Shown in pieces: positions 33,330 through 42,177 of a stretch of DNA of 64,000 nucleotides. A program made the position numbers and the translations under genes. Under the pieces are notes generated by a model, which was not told the DNA's origin, searched no databases, and saw only the letters and a program-made list of their open reading frames with translations. This stretch comes from Frondihabitans peucedani (lineage in GTDB: Bacteria; Actinomycetota; Actinomycetes; Actinomycetales; Microbacteriaceae): positions 1,054,001 through 1,118,000 of the forward strand of contig NZ_BAABAU010000001.1 of NCBI RefSeq assembly GCF_039537585.1. The letters are read 5' to 3'. The stretch's first letter is position 1. Every line of letters begins with the position of its first letter.

Positions 33330-34207
33330 GCGACGCGGGCACGCCAGGCGGCCAGCACCTGAAGTACCTCGTCACCGGCGCGCGCGGCATGCTCGGCTCC
33401 GACCTCGTCGAGGCCCTCTTCGGTCGCGACGTGACGGTCCTCGGCCGGGCCGACCTCGACGTGACCGACCGCGACGCGGTCTTCGAGGCCGTGCGCGGCC
33501 ACGATGTCGTCCTGAACGCCGCCGCCTACACAAAAGTCGACGACGCCGAGACGCACGAAGACGAGGCGCTCGCCGTCAACGGCACGGCCGTCGGCCTCCT
33601 CGCCCAGGCGACCGCTGAGCACGGCGCGAAGCTCGTCACCGTCTCGACCGACTACGTCTTCGACGGCAGCTCGACAGAGCCCTACGACGAGGCCACACCG
33701 CTCGACCCCCTGAACGCCTACGGCCGCACCAAGGCCGCGGGCGAGAGAGCGGCCCGGGCCGCGAACCCGTCCGGCGCGTTCATCGTCCGGACCGCCTGGC
33801 TCTACGGCCAGCACGGCCCGAACTTCGCGGCCACCATGCTGCGGCTCGCCCAGTCGCACGACACCGTCTCGGTCGTCGACGACCAGGTCGGGCAGCCCTC
33901 CTGGACGAGCGATCTCGCAGCGCAGATCGTCGCCCTCGTCGACTCCGGGGCTCCCGCCGGGGTGTATCACGGCACGAACTCCGGGCGGGCGAGCTGGTTC
34001 GAGTTCGCGCGAGCGGTCTTCGAGGGCGCCGGGCTCGATCCCGAGCGCGTCCTCCCCACCGACAGCTCGGCGTTCGTCAGGCCCGCTGCGCGGCCCGCTT
34101 TCAGCGTGCTGGGGCACGACGGCTGGGCGGCCGCGGGGCTCGAGCCGATGCGCGACTGGCGCGAGGCTCTCGCCGACGCGCAGACGCAGGCGGTGTTCGC
34201 GTCGTAG
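33326..34207 (+). CDS. rmlD: dTDP-4-dehydrorhamnose reductase
   Basis: A 293-residue NADPH-dependent reductase catalysing the last step to dTDP-L-rhamnose. KYLVTGARGMLGSDLVEAL is the nucleotide fold. ADLDVTDRDAV, VVLNAAAYTKVDDAE, TVSTDYVFDGSS and the Tyr-x3-Lys motif in NAYGRTKAAGE (about 131-141) are all present, as is IVRTAWLYGQHGPNF. A short N-terminal tail (MSDAGTPGGQH) precedes the fold. A degenerate copy of its C-terminal coding segment lies 66 bases after its stop, at 34273. Confidence 0.95.
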   Translation: MSDAGTPGGQHLKYLVTGARGMLGSDLVEALFGRDVTVLGRADLDVTDRDAVFEAVRGHDVVLNAAAYTKVDDAETHEDEALAVNGTAVGLLAQATAEHGAKLVTVSTDYVFDGSSTEPYDEATPLDPLNAYGRTKAAGERAARAANPSGAFIVRTAWLYGQHGPNFAATMLRLAQSHDTVSVVDDQVGQPSWTSDLAAQIVALVDSGAPAGVYHGTNSGRASWFEFARAVFEGAGLDPERVLPTDSSAFVRPAARPAFSVLGHDGWAAAGLEPMRDWREALADAQTQAVFAS

Positions 34208-34272
34208 CCGCAGAATCGCTCCGATTGAGCCAGGGCACGAAGCGCCCAGCACACCCCAAGGTCGTCATCGGC

Positions 34273-34362
34273 GACCCTGCTAGGGTCGATCCGACCGACA
34301 GCTTCGCGTTCGTCAGGCCGGCGCCTCGACAGAACCTCAGCGTCCTCGGTCGCGACGCGTCA
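34273..34362 (+). pseudogene. Fragment of a second rmlD (C-terminal part)
   Basis: This 90-base stretch aligns with rmlD 34036-34125. Translated, it reads DPARVDPTDSFAFVRP and then LSVLGRDA, against DPERVLPTDSSAFVRP and FSVLGHDG in the intact gene. In a central 26-base block 24 bases match. There is no start or upstream gene body. It is a remnant of a tandem duplication or of recombination between rmlD alleles, and now lies in the leader of the next glycosyltransferase gene. Confidence 0.65.
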
Positions 34363-34436
34363 GGCCGAGAACGACCGCCTCACGCGCCCTTGTCACGAAG
34401 TGCTGAACGAGGCCGCCGGCTCAGGAGTATCCGATC

Positions 34437-35576
34437 ATGATGACGCTGCGAGTAGTCGTTGACCAGATCCTCGCGCCCGTCCCCGGCGGTGTCGGCCGCT
34501 ACACCGAAGAGCTGACGCGCGAGATCATCGCCTGCGCCCCGCGGGGGTGCGACGTCGAGGGCGTCGTCGCCGCTCACCCGCAGGAGGACTACGACCGCCT
34601 CGAGGAGCGCCTCCCCGGCCTCGCCAGCCTGTACCGCTCGGTCCTCGGACGCCGCGAGCTCTCGGTGGCCTGGCAGCTCGGGCTGGTCGGTCTGCCCGGC
34701 CGGGGCATGGTGCACGGCACCAGCCTGATGACGCCGCTGTACAAGCACGACCGGTCTCTCGATCCTGCGACCCAGACGGCCGTGACGATCCACGACACCG
34801 TGCCGTGGACCCACCCCGAGACCCTCACCGCCCAGGGCGTCCGCTGGCACCGCGCGATGGCCAAGCGCGCGTTCCGGTTTGCCGACGCCGTCGTCGTGCC
34901 GACCCACACCGTGGCCGCCGAGCTGTCGGAGCGCTTCGACTTCGGCGAGCGGCTCCGAGTCATCGGCGGTGCGGTCAGCGCCGACGTCGCCCTCCCCGAC
35001 GACACCGACGAGGTCGCCGACAGCCTCGACCTCCCCGAGCGCTACGCCCTGAGCGTCGGCACGCTCGAGCCCCGCAAGGGCATCGAGCCGCTCATCGAGG
35101 CCATGGCTCACCCCGACGCCCCCGACATCCCGCTGCTCATCGTCGGCGCTCACGGCTGGGGAGACGTCAGGATCGAGGACGTCATCGCGCGGACGGGCCT
35201 CCCCGAGGGGCGCATCCGCGTGCTCGGGCACGTCCCCGACTCCACTCTCGCGGTCCTGCTGCAGCGCGCCGCCGTCTTCGTCTTCCCCTCGCTCGCGGAG
35301 GGCTTCGGGCTCCCCGTGGTCGAGGCGCTGAGCTTCGGCACTCCCGTCGTCCACTCCGACGCCCCGGCCCTCGTCGAGGTCGCCGCGGGCGCCGGCGTCG
35401 TGGTCGCGCGCGAAGACCGCGCGGGGTACCCGGAGCGCCTCGCCCAGGCGATGTTCCAGGTCGTCAACGACGTCGAGCTGTCGACCCGCCTCGGCGTGGC
35501 CGGGCTCGACCGGGCCCGCGCCTTCAGCTGGCGCGACTCTGCCGAGAAGGTCTGGCAGCTGCACGCCGACCTGTAG
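34437..35576 (+). CDS. GT4-family glycosyltransferase
   Basis: A 379-residue GT-B enzyme. LAPVPGGVGRYTEELTREI holds the N-domain glycine loop, TIHDTVPWTHPETLT the acceptor region, and YALSVGTLEPRKGIEPLIEAM (about 202-222) the start of the C-domain. FVFPSLAEGFGLPVVEALSFGTPVV keeps E-x7-E in the donor site. It resembles the mannosyl/rhamnosyltransferase subgroup of GT4. AGGAG about ten bases upstream supports ATG 34437, with a second ATG right after it. It follows rmlBD with a 229-base gap that holds the rmlD fragment and a possible TAGGGT box. Confidence 0.87.
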   Translation: MMTLRVVVDQILAPVPGGVGRYTEELTREIIACAPRGCDVEGVVAAHPQEDYDRLEERLPGLASLYRSVLGRRELSVAWQLGLVGLPGRGMVHGTSLMTPLYKHDRSLDPATQTAVTIHDTVPWTHPETLTAQGVRWHRAMAKRAFRFADAVVVPTHTVAAELSERFDFGERLRVIGGAVSADVALPDDTDEVADSLDLPERYALSVGTLEPRKGIEPLIEAMAHPDAPDIPLLIVGAHGWGDVRIEDVIARTGLPEGRIRVLGHVPDSTLAVLLQRAAVFVFPSLAEGFGLPVVEALSFGTPVVHSDAPALVEVAAGAGVVVAREDRAGYPERLAQAMFQVVNDVELSTRLGVAGLDRARAFSWRDSAEKVWQLHADL

Positions 35577-35664
35577 GGCTGTGCTGCTGCGGCGCCGCAC
35601 GTCGGCGTCGGCACCTGTCCGCGGACTGGCGCCTGTGCCGCCGAGAGCCGCCGACTGCCGGCCC

Positions 35665-38600
35665 CTAGGAGGCGCCGCCCGCCCGATACGGCGTGGTGCA
35701 GGTCTTCAGGAGCAGCGGGTCGCGGTCGGCCGCTCCCTCGGCCCGGGTCGACAGCACGTGGCATCCTGACGGGAGTCCTCCGACCGCGAGCGTCTGGCCC
35801 ACCCGCTTCGCGGTGCGCGCCACCCCGTCGACGTAGACCGTCGTCGACGATCCGGAGCCCGCCGGCAGGAGCACCCGCGCCACCGTCGTCGACGGCACCT
35901 GGACGGCGGCGTCGACGAGGCCCCCGGAGGCCCGGTGGAACGCGACTCCGATGCTGCCGCGGAGCGTGGGGACGGTGACGGCCGCCGAGGCGATCGCGCC
36001 CGGCTGCGGTCGCACGTCGAACCTCTCGTAGCCCGGAGAGGTCGGGAGCACCCCGAACATCCCCTCCGCGACGTCGTACGTCGGCGACGCGCCCCACGGG
36101 TGGGAGTAGGTCGTGTTCGACTTGAGCGACGCGTCCCACGCCTCCATGGTCGATCCTGCGCCGGCCTTGATCATGTTGACCCAGCTGCGCGTCCCGGTCG
36201 ACGTGAGGAACGCGTCGGCCACGTCGCCGGCACCCGCCGAGTACAGCCCCGGCAGCATGAACGCGGCGCAGTAGACGCTGCAGACCATGCCCTTCGCCTT
36301 GATCGACGCGACGACCCGCGGCTGGTTCGCAGGATCGACGACGCCGAACGCCAGCGCGAACGCCGACGCGTGGATGGCGTGGTGGGCGATCGGCGCGGCC
36401 GTCTTCGTCTGGAGCCCGTCGCGGTAGGAGCCGGTCCGGGAGTCGTAGAGGCGGCTGTTGACGGCCTTCTTCAGCGCCGCCGCCTGACGGCTGTAGGTCG
36501 AGGCGTCCGACGTGTGACCGAGGGCGCCGGCGAGAGCGGCCATGTCGACCAGATCGCGGTAGGTCAGGACGTTGACGACCGTGTCGTAGTCGGTCATCAC
36601 GTAGCCGTCGCGTTCTCCGCCCGGCCAGTCGACGATGTCCTTCGACGACGGGTGCTTGATCAGCCCGGTCCTCGAGTCGAGGTACTTCGTGAGCAGGATC
36701 GTCTTGAGCGTCGCGTAGCTCCGCCTCGCCTGCGACAGGTCGCCCGACCTCTGCCAGGCGTCGTGGACCGACAGGATGTCGTAGAGCCGCCACTCGGTCG
36801 GCCACGAGGGATGAGCGAGGAGGTAGTCCATCGTGTAGACGCCGAGGGCGCGGTCGCTGCCGAGGACGGCTCCCTCGCGCTGCTGGATGTACGCGTCGGC
36901 CTCGTAGGCGGCCCGCTCACGCGTCCAGGAGTCGACGTACAGGTCGACCGTGTTGGCCTCCATCGTGTTGCGCGACAGGGTCCAGACCGCGTTGAGCGTG
37001 GAGTCGGACGAGCTGAGCGTCGCGGCATCCTCGTCGAAGGGCGAGAGCTCGGCCACGGCCTGGAGGTTCTTCGCCGTGATCGGGACGGGCGAGTTCTCGA
37101 TCTCGACGTAGCGGAAGACCCGGAGGCCCCAGGACTCCATGGTCCGGGCGCCGCCCGAGAACGTCCACTCGTCGCGGTAGCGGTTGCCGGCCGACAGGTT
37201 GTACTGGACGGTCGGCTCCTTCGTCGACCGGTCGAGCATCTCTCCGTACTCGATGCCGACGGCGCGGGTCTTGCCCGCGGGGAGGCTCAGGCGGACGCCG
37301 CCCGCCCAGGTGCGCCCGAAGTCGACCACGTAGTCGCCGTCGTGGAGCTTCGTGATCCTGGTCGGGGCGTGGTACTGCTCGACCACCTTCTCGGTCGGGG
37401 TCGCCTTCAGCGCGGTGAACGCCTTCTGCGTCTGAGCGGTGTCCCAGGCGCGGTCGTCGTAGGCTGCGGTCGCGAAGCCGAACGGGTAGTGGCTCGAGTC
37501 GATGTTCTCCTTCGGCGCGGTGTAGTAGACCGTCCCGATGCTGCCGACCGAGGGGAACGTCGCGAGGCCGGGCAGCGTCGTCCACGACGACCCGGTGCCG
37601 AAGGTCTGGCTGGTGCCGTCGGCGTAGTGCACGACGAGGTCGGCCACGAAGCGGTGGTCGCTCGTCGTGTAGAGCAGAGCGCCCAGGGCGTTCTGCTGCC
37701 CGGGCTGCAGCAGGCTCGTGACGTCGAAGCCGTCGTAGCGGATCTCCGAGCCGATCGACTGCGTCGGCCCCATGCCGACGTAGGCGCCGTTGACGTAGAG
37801 CTTGTAGACGTACTGGCGGGTCGGCTTCGGCGACGAGCCGGTCGCGTAGACGGAGGCCCACGCGATCGCCTTGTCGGGCAGGTCGACCTGACCGCGGGTG
37901 AAGAGCCAGTCGGACACGGCGCCCGAGCGGATGACGCACGCCGCCGACTTGCCGATGGAGACGACGTGGTTCTTCACCGTGCCGCAAGGCACGTCGATGC
38001 TCGTCTTCTCGAAGCCGTTCGAGTAGACGATGGCGCCCGACGGGCTGCGGACCGACATGCTCGAGAAGCTCGACGTCTCCTTGCCGCCGTTCCGGAACCC
38101 GAACGCTCCGGTCGTGAAGACCGTCGAGCGCCGGGTGTCGACGAGGCGTCCGTGGAACCAGGTCCGGATCGTCGACCCCGAGGTCACGATGCGGATCGAG
38201 TAGGTCTTGCCCGGCACGACCCGCTCCCCGAGCGTGATCTTCGCCTTGGTCAGGGGGCTGAAGTGCCCGTGGACATCCTGCTGCGGCACCAGGGTGCCGG
38301 TCGACGGCACGAACTGCCAGAGGTAGTAGTCGTTGCCGGAGCGCGCCCGGAACGTCACCCCGGTCGGCTGCTTCGTGGCCTTGAAGTTGAGGCGGAGGTC
38401 GTAGTCGTGCCAGGGGTCGTAGATGCAGGATGTCCGGCCCGAGACCCGCAGGACCCCGGCGCGAGCGGCCGCGCACGAGAAGTCGGAGACCTTCGCGGTG
38501 GCGGACTGCTTCCAGAGGGAGGTCCCGGCCCGCGTCGCGACGGCGAGGTGCGAGAAGCTCGCGGACTCGCCGGTGCCGGAGCGGAGGCCGACGAATCCGC

Positions 38601-39762
38601 GCGAGATCGTGGAGTCGATCCTGCGCTCGATCTGCGTGCCGTCGACCGTGGTCGTGATCGTGGAGCCGGCCGTCGTGATGGCGAACGTGTGCGCGCTGCC
38701 GGGGGTGAGCGAGACGCCGAGCGGCGCGAGCGAGACGGTGCCGAGGACCCGGTCGACGCCCTTCGCGTGGACGCGGGCGACCAGCCGGTCGCCGCTCGAG
38801 GCGAACTGCCAGAAGTAGTAGTTCGACGCGTCGTGGGCGCGGAACAGGACGGCGGCCGACGAGGAGCCGATGGTGAACGAGCCCGACACCGTGTAGTCGC
38901 TCCACGCGTTCGTCGGCGTCTGCGACCAGATCGGCTGCACGCCGTGCCAGACGGCGCCGGGGCCGGTCCCGAAGGTCGACGGGGTCGCCCAGGGCGAGGC
39001 TGCCCCGGTGCCGTCCCAGGTGCGGACGGTGAACCAGTAGCGCGACGACGTCGACAGTGCCCGACCGCGGTAGGGGACGTTCTGCGAGGCGCCGGACGCG
39101 ACGCGGCCGCTGTTCCAGAGGTCGCCGGTCGCGGCGACCGCGCGGGCGTAGCTCGATGACACGACGACCTGGTACGCGGCCTGGTCGACGACCGACGGGG
39201 CAGCAGACGCGCGGTCGAGAGCTGCCGGCTGCCAGCCGAGGAGCGGCGAGGTCAGCTCGTCGAGGTCGACAGGGCTGGTGCGGCCCTGGACGGTGAGGGC
39301 GGTCGGGGCGGCTGGTGGGGTTGTCGGCGGGGTGGCGGTCGGCGGGGTCGGCTTCGAGGTCGGGGAGGCGGTCGGGGCCGTGGTCGTGGTGGGGGTCGGT
39401 GCGGGGGCAGTCGTCGTGGTGGGTGCGGGTGCGGGGGTCGTCGTGGTGTCGGGCGGCGTCGCGGTGTCGGTGGGTGTCGCGCTGTCGGTGGGCGTCGCGC
39501 TGTCGGTGGGTGTCGCCGTGTCGGTGGGCGTCGCCGTGTCGGTCGGCGTTGCGCCGTCGGTCGGCGTAGCCCTGTCGGTCTGCGTCGACGGATCGACGGC
39601 ACTCGAGATCGCAGGATCCGCGGAGGCGGCCTCCGGCGTGACGATCCCCGCCGCGACGAGCCCCGCGACCGTCGCCACGGCGGCGAGGGTCAGCGCGAGA
39701 GTGCGGGCGGAGCGGATGGATCGGGGCGCGCGCGGACGGCGCCCCGGACGGTGGTCAGACAC
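35665..39762 (-). CDS. Secreted GH78 alpha-L-rhamnosidase with accessory laminin-G-like domains
   Basis: A 1365-residue exported enzyme. A basic start and hydrophobic helix (TLALTLAAVATVAGLVAAGI) give a signal peptide or anchor. Residues 65-106 are seven ATPTDx repeats, followed by a Pro/Thr linker to about 155. An FN3-like domain, two concanavalin/laminin-G-like domains with the shared FRA...N-YY-WQF motif, a GH78 N-terminal beta domain (YKLYVNGAYVGMGPT) and a catalytic (alpha/alpha)6 barrel follow. DSWTRERAAYEADAYIQ occupies the position of the GH78 acidic signature. It should release terminal alpha-L-rhamnose outside the cell, which is notable beside a rhamnose-polymer locus. Its upstream gap carries the first palindromic repeat cluster. 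Confidence 0.88.
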   Translation of the reverse strand: MSDHRPGRRPRAPRSIRSARTLALTLAAVATVAGLVAAGIVTPEAASADPAISSAVDPSTQTDRATPTDGATPTDTATPTDTATPTDSATPTDSATPTDTATPPDTTTTPAPAPTTTTAPAPTPTTTTAPTASPTSKPTPPTATPPTTPPAAPTALTVQGRTSPVDLDELTSPLLGWQPAALDRASAAPSVVDQAAYQVVVSSSYARAVAATGDLWNSGRVASGASQNVPYRGRALSTSSRYWFTVRTWDGTGAASPWATPSTFGTGPGAVWHGVQPIWSQTPTNAWSDYTVSGSFTIGSSSAAVLFRAHDASNYYFWQFASSGDRLVARVHAKGVDRVLGTVSLAPLGVSLTPGSAHTFAITTAGSTITTTVDGTQIERRIDSTISRGFVGLRSGTGESASFSHLAVATRAGTSLWKQSATAKVSDFSCAAARAGVLRVSGRTSCIYDPWHDYDLRLNFKATKQPTGVTFRARSGNDYYLWQFVPSTGTLVPQQDVHGHFSPLTKAKITLGERVVPGKTYSIRIVTSGSTIRTWFHGRLVDTRRSTVFTTGAFGFRNGGKETSSFSSMSVRSPSGAIVYSNGFEKTSIDVPCGTVKNHVVSIGKSAACVIRSGAVSDWLFTRGQVDLPDKAIAWASVYATGSSPKPTRQYVYKLYVNGAYVGMGPTQSIGSEIRYDGFDVTSLLQPGQQNALGALLYTTSDHRFVADLVVHYADGTSQTFGTGSSWTTLPGLATFPSVGSIGTVYYTAPKENIDSSHYPFGFATAAYDDRAWDTAQTQKAFTALKATPTEKVVEQYHAPTRITKLHDGDYVVDFGRTWAGGVRLSLPAGKTRAVGIEYGEMLDRSTKEPTVQYNLSAGNRYRDEWTFSGGARTMESWGLRVFRYVEIENSPVPITAKNLQAVAELSPFDEDAATLSSSDSTLNAVWTLSRNTMEANTVDLYVDSWTRERAAYEADAYIQQREGAVLGSDRALGVYTMDYLLAHPSWPTEWRLYDILSVHDAWQRSGDLSQARRSYATLKTILLTKYLDSRTGLIKHPSSKDIVDWPGGERDGYVMTDYDTVVNVLTYRDLVDMAALAGALGHTSDASTYSRQAAALKKAVNSRLYDSRTGSYRDGLQTKTAAPIAHHAIHASAFALAFGVVDPANQPRVVASIKAKGMVCSVYCAAFMLPGLYSAGAGDVADAFLTSTGTRSWVNMIKAGAGSTMEAWDASLKSNTTYSHPWGASPTYDVAEGMFGVLPTSPGYERFDVRPQPGAIASAAVTVPTLRGSIGVAFHRASGGLVDAAVQVPSTTVARVLLPAGSGSSTTVYVDGVARTAKRVGQTLAVGGLPSGCHVLSTRAEGAADRDPLLLKTCTTPYRAGGAS
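39445..39570 (-). repeat. Coding tandem repeat, ATPTDx x 7
   Basis: Seven consecutive 18-base units inside the rhamnosidase gene encode ATPTDG, ATPTDT and ATPTDS variants, the last being ATPPDT. This makes a flexible linker, probably wall-spanning. The near-identical DNA units make it prone to length changes by slippage. Confidence 0.85.
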
Positions 39763-39914
39763 GTGGCGGCCTCTGTCGGTCGGGTTGGATGGTGATCACG
39801 ACCCGGTCCCCCCGAATGCCGCACTGCGAGCCTAACCCGGACGCCCTCCCCGGCCGACTCCCCCTTCGGGTGACCTCTGCGACCGTCGCGTCACCCCCGG
39901 CTCACCTTCCGCGC

Positions 39915-40160
39915 GCATATGGACGGAGATCCTCGCCGCCCGCCGATCCTGCGTGCGTAAATGGACGGAGATTCTCGCTCCCCGGCATCCTGTGTGCGCA
40001 AATGGACGGAGATCCTGCTTCTGGAGCCTCTGGTGGAGCATATGGACGGAGGTTCTCGCGCGGACCCCCTCCGATCCGCATGAAGTGCTCGGAAAAACGA
40101 GAATCTCCGTCCATATGTACACACGGGCCCCGAAGAGCGCGGATCTCCGTCGATATGTAC
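39915..40160. repeat. Palindromic repeat cluster A (six copies of a 17-bp unit)
   Basis: The unit ATGGACGGAGATYCTCG occurs forward at 39919, 39961, 40002 and 40042 (spacing 42, 41 and 40) and inverted at 40098-40114 and 40138-40154 (spacing 40). The last two forward and the two inverted copies can fold into one long hairpin whose loop contains TCCGATCCGC (40070-40079). Inverted copies continue into ATATGTAC. It fills most of the 39763-40206 gap between the rhamnosidase start and the LCP gene end. Cluster B at 49751 has the same plan. A CACG-type alternating tract follows at 40163-40190. Confidence 0.85.
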
Positions 40161-40206
40161 GGACGCACGCACGCACACGCACACGCACGTCAGCCCCGCA
40201 GCACCC

Positions 40207-41559
40207 CTACTTCGCAGCAGCCGCAGCCGACGTCGCGGTCGCCTTCTTCACGGCGGCACGGATCGCGGCGAAGTCCGGGTGCACGTTGTCGTACGTCGGC
40301 GGCACGATCTCGAGGTCGGTGATCTTCTGCGACTTGGCCTTCACGGCGAGCGACACGAACTCCGAGAGGGTGCCCTGGGGGATGTCGGTCTTCACGACCT
40401 GCGTCCCGGCGTTCGCCACGGCCTGGAACTTCGACAGCACCTTCGCCGGCGTGAACTGCGCGAGGACGGCCTGCTCGACGGTCCGCTGACGCGCCATCCG
40501 GTGGTAGTCGTCGGTGCCGTGCCTGGCCCGGGCGAACCAGAGCGCGTGGTAGCCGTCGAGGTGCTGGACGCCGGGCTCGATCCACCCGTCGACGTTGATC
40601 GGCTGGCCGTTCGCGTCCATCCCGCCGTTGATCGGGATCCGGTAGGGCACGTCGACGGTGATGCCGCCGAGCGCGTCGATCAGGTCGACGAAGCCGCCCA
40701 TGTCGATCAGCGCGTAGTACTGGATGGTCAGGCCGGTGACGCCCTCGATGGCGTCGCGCTCGGCCTCGATGCCCGCGTTCGAGCCTTCGCTCTTGGCGCG
40801 GGGATAGAGCGACTCGTGCGCCTCGCCGTAGGTGTACAGGAAGCTCACCAGGCAGTCGTCGCCGCAGGTGTACCCGTCGGGGTAGGGGCCGTAGAGCGGC
40901 GAGCCCTTGCGGAACGGCGCGTTGTAGAGGTTGCGCGGGATGCCGATGATCGTCGTCTGCCCGGTCTCGGCGTCGATCGACGCGACCGAGATGCTGTCGG
41001 GGCGGAGTCCGGTGCGGTCGGCTCCGGCGTCGCCGCCGAGCAGGAGGACGTTGTACCGTCCGTCGACGGGCGCGGCGACGTCCTTCTTCGACGAGAACAG
41101 GGTGTCGAGCAGGCCGTGCTGGACGCTCGACAGGTACGAGCCGTAGGCGGCGGTGCCGGCCGTTCCGACCAGGACCACGACGGCGAGACCGGCGACGAGA
41201 CCCCGGGCGAGAGGCGCCAGGCTCACGAAGCGCACGAGGCGGAGCGTGTCGACGGTGAGGACGAGCCACAGGATCGCGTAGAACGCCAGGAAGACCTGCA
41301 CGACGGTCAGCGCCACCGTGTTCGTCGCGATGTCGAAGAGCACCGAGTGGGCGACGACGACCGACACGATCGACACGACGAGGAGCGCCCAGAAGACGAG
41401 CGTCGAGGCGAGTCCGAACCGGCCGAGGCGACGGTTGCCCGCCAAGACCTGCGCTGACCCGGGCACCAGGAAGTTCAGCACCACCAGCCACCAGGCCCGC
41501 CGCGTCATCACGGCCATCGACCGGACATCGGGGTTCCGGACGGGCGTGACCGCGGTCAC
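40207..41559 (-). CDS. LytR-CpsA-Psr (LCP) family cell-wall polymer ligase
   Basis: A 450-residue membrane protein. About four N-terminal hydrophobic segments (residues 20-140) are followed by an extracellular LCP domain: [21 protein letters not shown] with the diphosphate-binding Asp/Arg, [19 protein letters not shown]-like [20 protein letters not shown], and [23 protein letters not shown] enzymes transfer glycopolymers from polyprenyl diphosphate to peptidoglycan or arabinogalactan-like wall chains. The extra membrane segments at the N-terminus are more than the usual single helix. It starts with GTG overlapping the purE stop. Attachment of the exported rhamnose polymer is the likely job, from context. 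Confidence 0.9.
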   Translation of the reverse strand: MTAVTPVRNPDVRSMAVMTRRAWWLVVLNFLVPGSAQVLAGNRRLGRFGLASTLVFWALLVVSIVSVVVAHSVLFDIATNTVALTVVQVFLAFYAILWLVLTVDTLRLVRFVSLAPLARGLVAGLAVVVLVGTAGTAAYGSYLSSVQHGLLDTLFSSKKDVAAPVDGRYNVLLLGGDAGADRTGLRPDSISVASIDAETGQTTIIGIPRNLYNAPFRKGSPLYGPYPDGYTCGDDCLVSFLYTYGEAHESLYPRAKSEGSNAGIEAERDAIEGVTGLTIQYYALIDMGGFVDLIDALGGITVDVPYRIPINGGMDANGQPINVDGWIEPGVQHLDGYHALWFARARHGTDDYHRMARQRTVEQAVLAQFTPAKVLSKFQAVANAGTQVVKTDIPQGTLSEFVSLAVKAKSQKITDLEIVPPTYDNVHPDFAAIRAAVKKATATSAAAAAK

Positions 41560-42161
41560 AGCGCTCGTTTCAGGGCGGCGTTCTTCTCCTCGACGAGGTC
41601 GGCGAGGCTGGCCGCGTACTCGGCGAGGCGGTCGGCGATCGCAGGATCGGCGGACCCCAGGATGCGTGCGGCCAGCAGGCCCGCGTTGGCCGCCCCGCCG
41701 ATCGACACCGTCGCCACCGGGATGCCCGCGGGCATCTGGACGATCGACAGCAGCGAGTCGAGGCCGTCGAGCTTGGCGAGGGCGACGGGCACGCCGATCA
41801 CGGGGAGGGTGGTCACGGAGGCGAGCATCCCGGGCAGGTGGGCCGCGCCTCCTGCGCCCGCGATGATCACGCGGACGCCTCGGCCGGCGGCCTCACGGCC
41901 GAACGCGATCATCTTGTCGGGGGTCCGGTGCGCGGAGACGACCTCGACCTCGAACGGGATGTCGAACTCGGCGAGGATGTCGGAGGCCGACTTCATGGTC
42001 GCCCAGTCGGAGTCGCTGCCCATGACGAGGGCGACGAGGGGCGACGGGGTCGAGGAGGACGACGCGGCAGACGACGGGGCGGTCGTCGGGGCAGACGACG
42101 AGGGGGCAGAGGTCACGGGAGCACCGGCGGGCACGGCGGATTCTTCGGGTTCGGGCAGCAC
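41556..42161 (-). CDS. purE: N5-carboxyaminoimidazole ribonucleotide mutase
   Basis: A 201-residue purine enzyme (N5-CAIR to CAIR). The catalytic domain begins near 43 with [46 protein letters not shown] and [19 protein letters not shown] match PurE in order. The first 42 residues are a low-complexity Ser/Ala/Pro/Thr extension not needed for the fold. The GTG start is supported by TACCCT six bases upstream on the minus strand (leaderless). It lies downstream of purK in the usual actinobacterial order and overlaps the LCP gene. Confidence 0.93.
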   Translation of the reverse strand: MLPEPEESAVPAGAPVTSAPSSSAPTTAPSSAASSSSTPSPLVALVMGSDSDWATMKSASDILAEFDIPFEVEVVSAHRTPDKMIAFGREAAGRGVRVIIAGAGGAAHLPGMLASVTTLPVIGVPVALAKLDGLDSLLSIVQMPAGIPVATVSIGGAANAGLLAARILGSADPAIADRLAEYAASLADLVEEKNAALKRAL

Positions 42162-42167
42162 GCAGTC

Positions 42168-42173
42168 AGGGTA
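42168..42173 (-). promoter_or_regulatory. -10 box (TACCCT) for leaderless purE
   Basis: On the minus strand TACCCT is followed by GACTGC and the purE GTG at 42161, a six-base spacing. It lies between purK's stop and purE, so purE and the LCP gene can be transcribed separately from purK. Confidence 0.45.
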
Positions 42174-42177
42174 GCTT

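Noticed and set aside
35665-39762. Cell-wall anchored (sortase) protein
   Set aside because: No LPxTG-type motif, hydrophobic tail or basic end is present at the C-terminus. The protein ends in the rhamnosidase C-terminal domain.
39915-40060. CRISPR-like array: four 17-bp direct repeats at about 41-base spacing
   Set aside because: The repeats are too short and vary. Inverted copies follow, the second cluster has a different spacing, and no cas genes are near. Long hairpins explain it better.
39789-40489. Open frames through repeat cluster A with recurrent MDGDS or YGRRFS peptides
   Set aside because: They arise from the 17-bp repeat being read in several frames on both strands. No start signal or conserved protein feature supports them.
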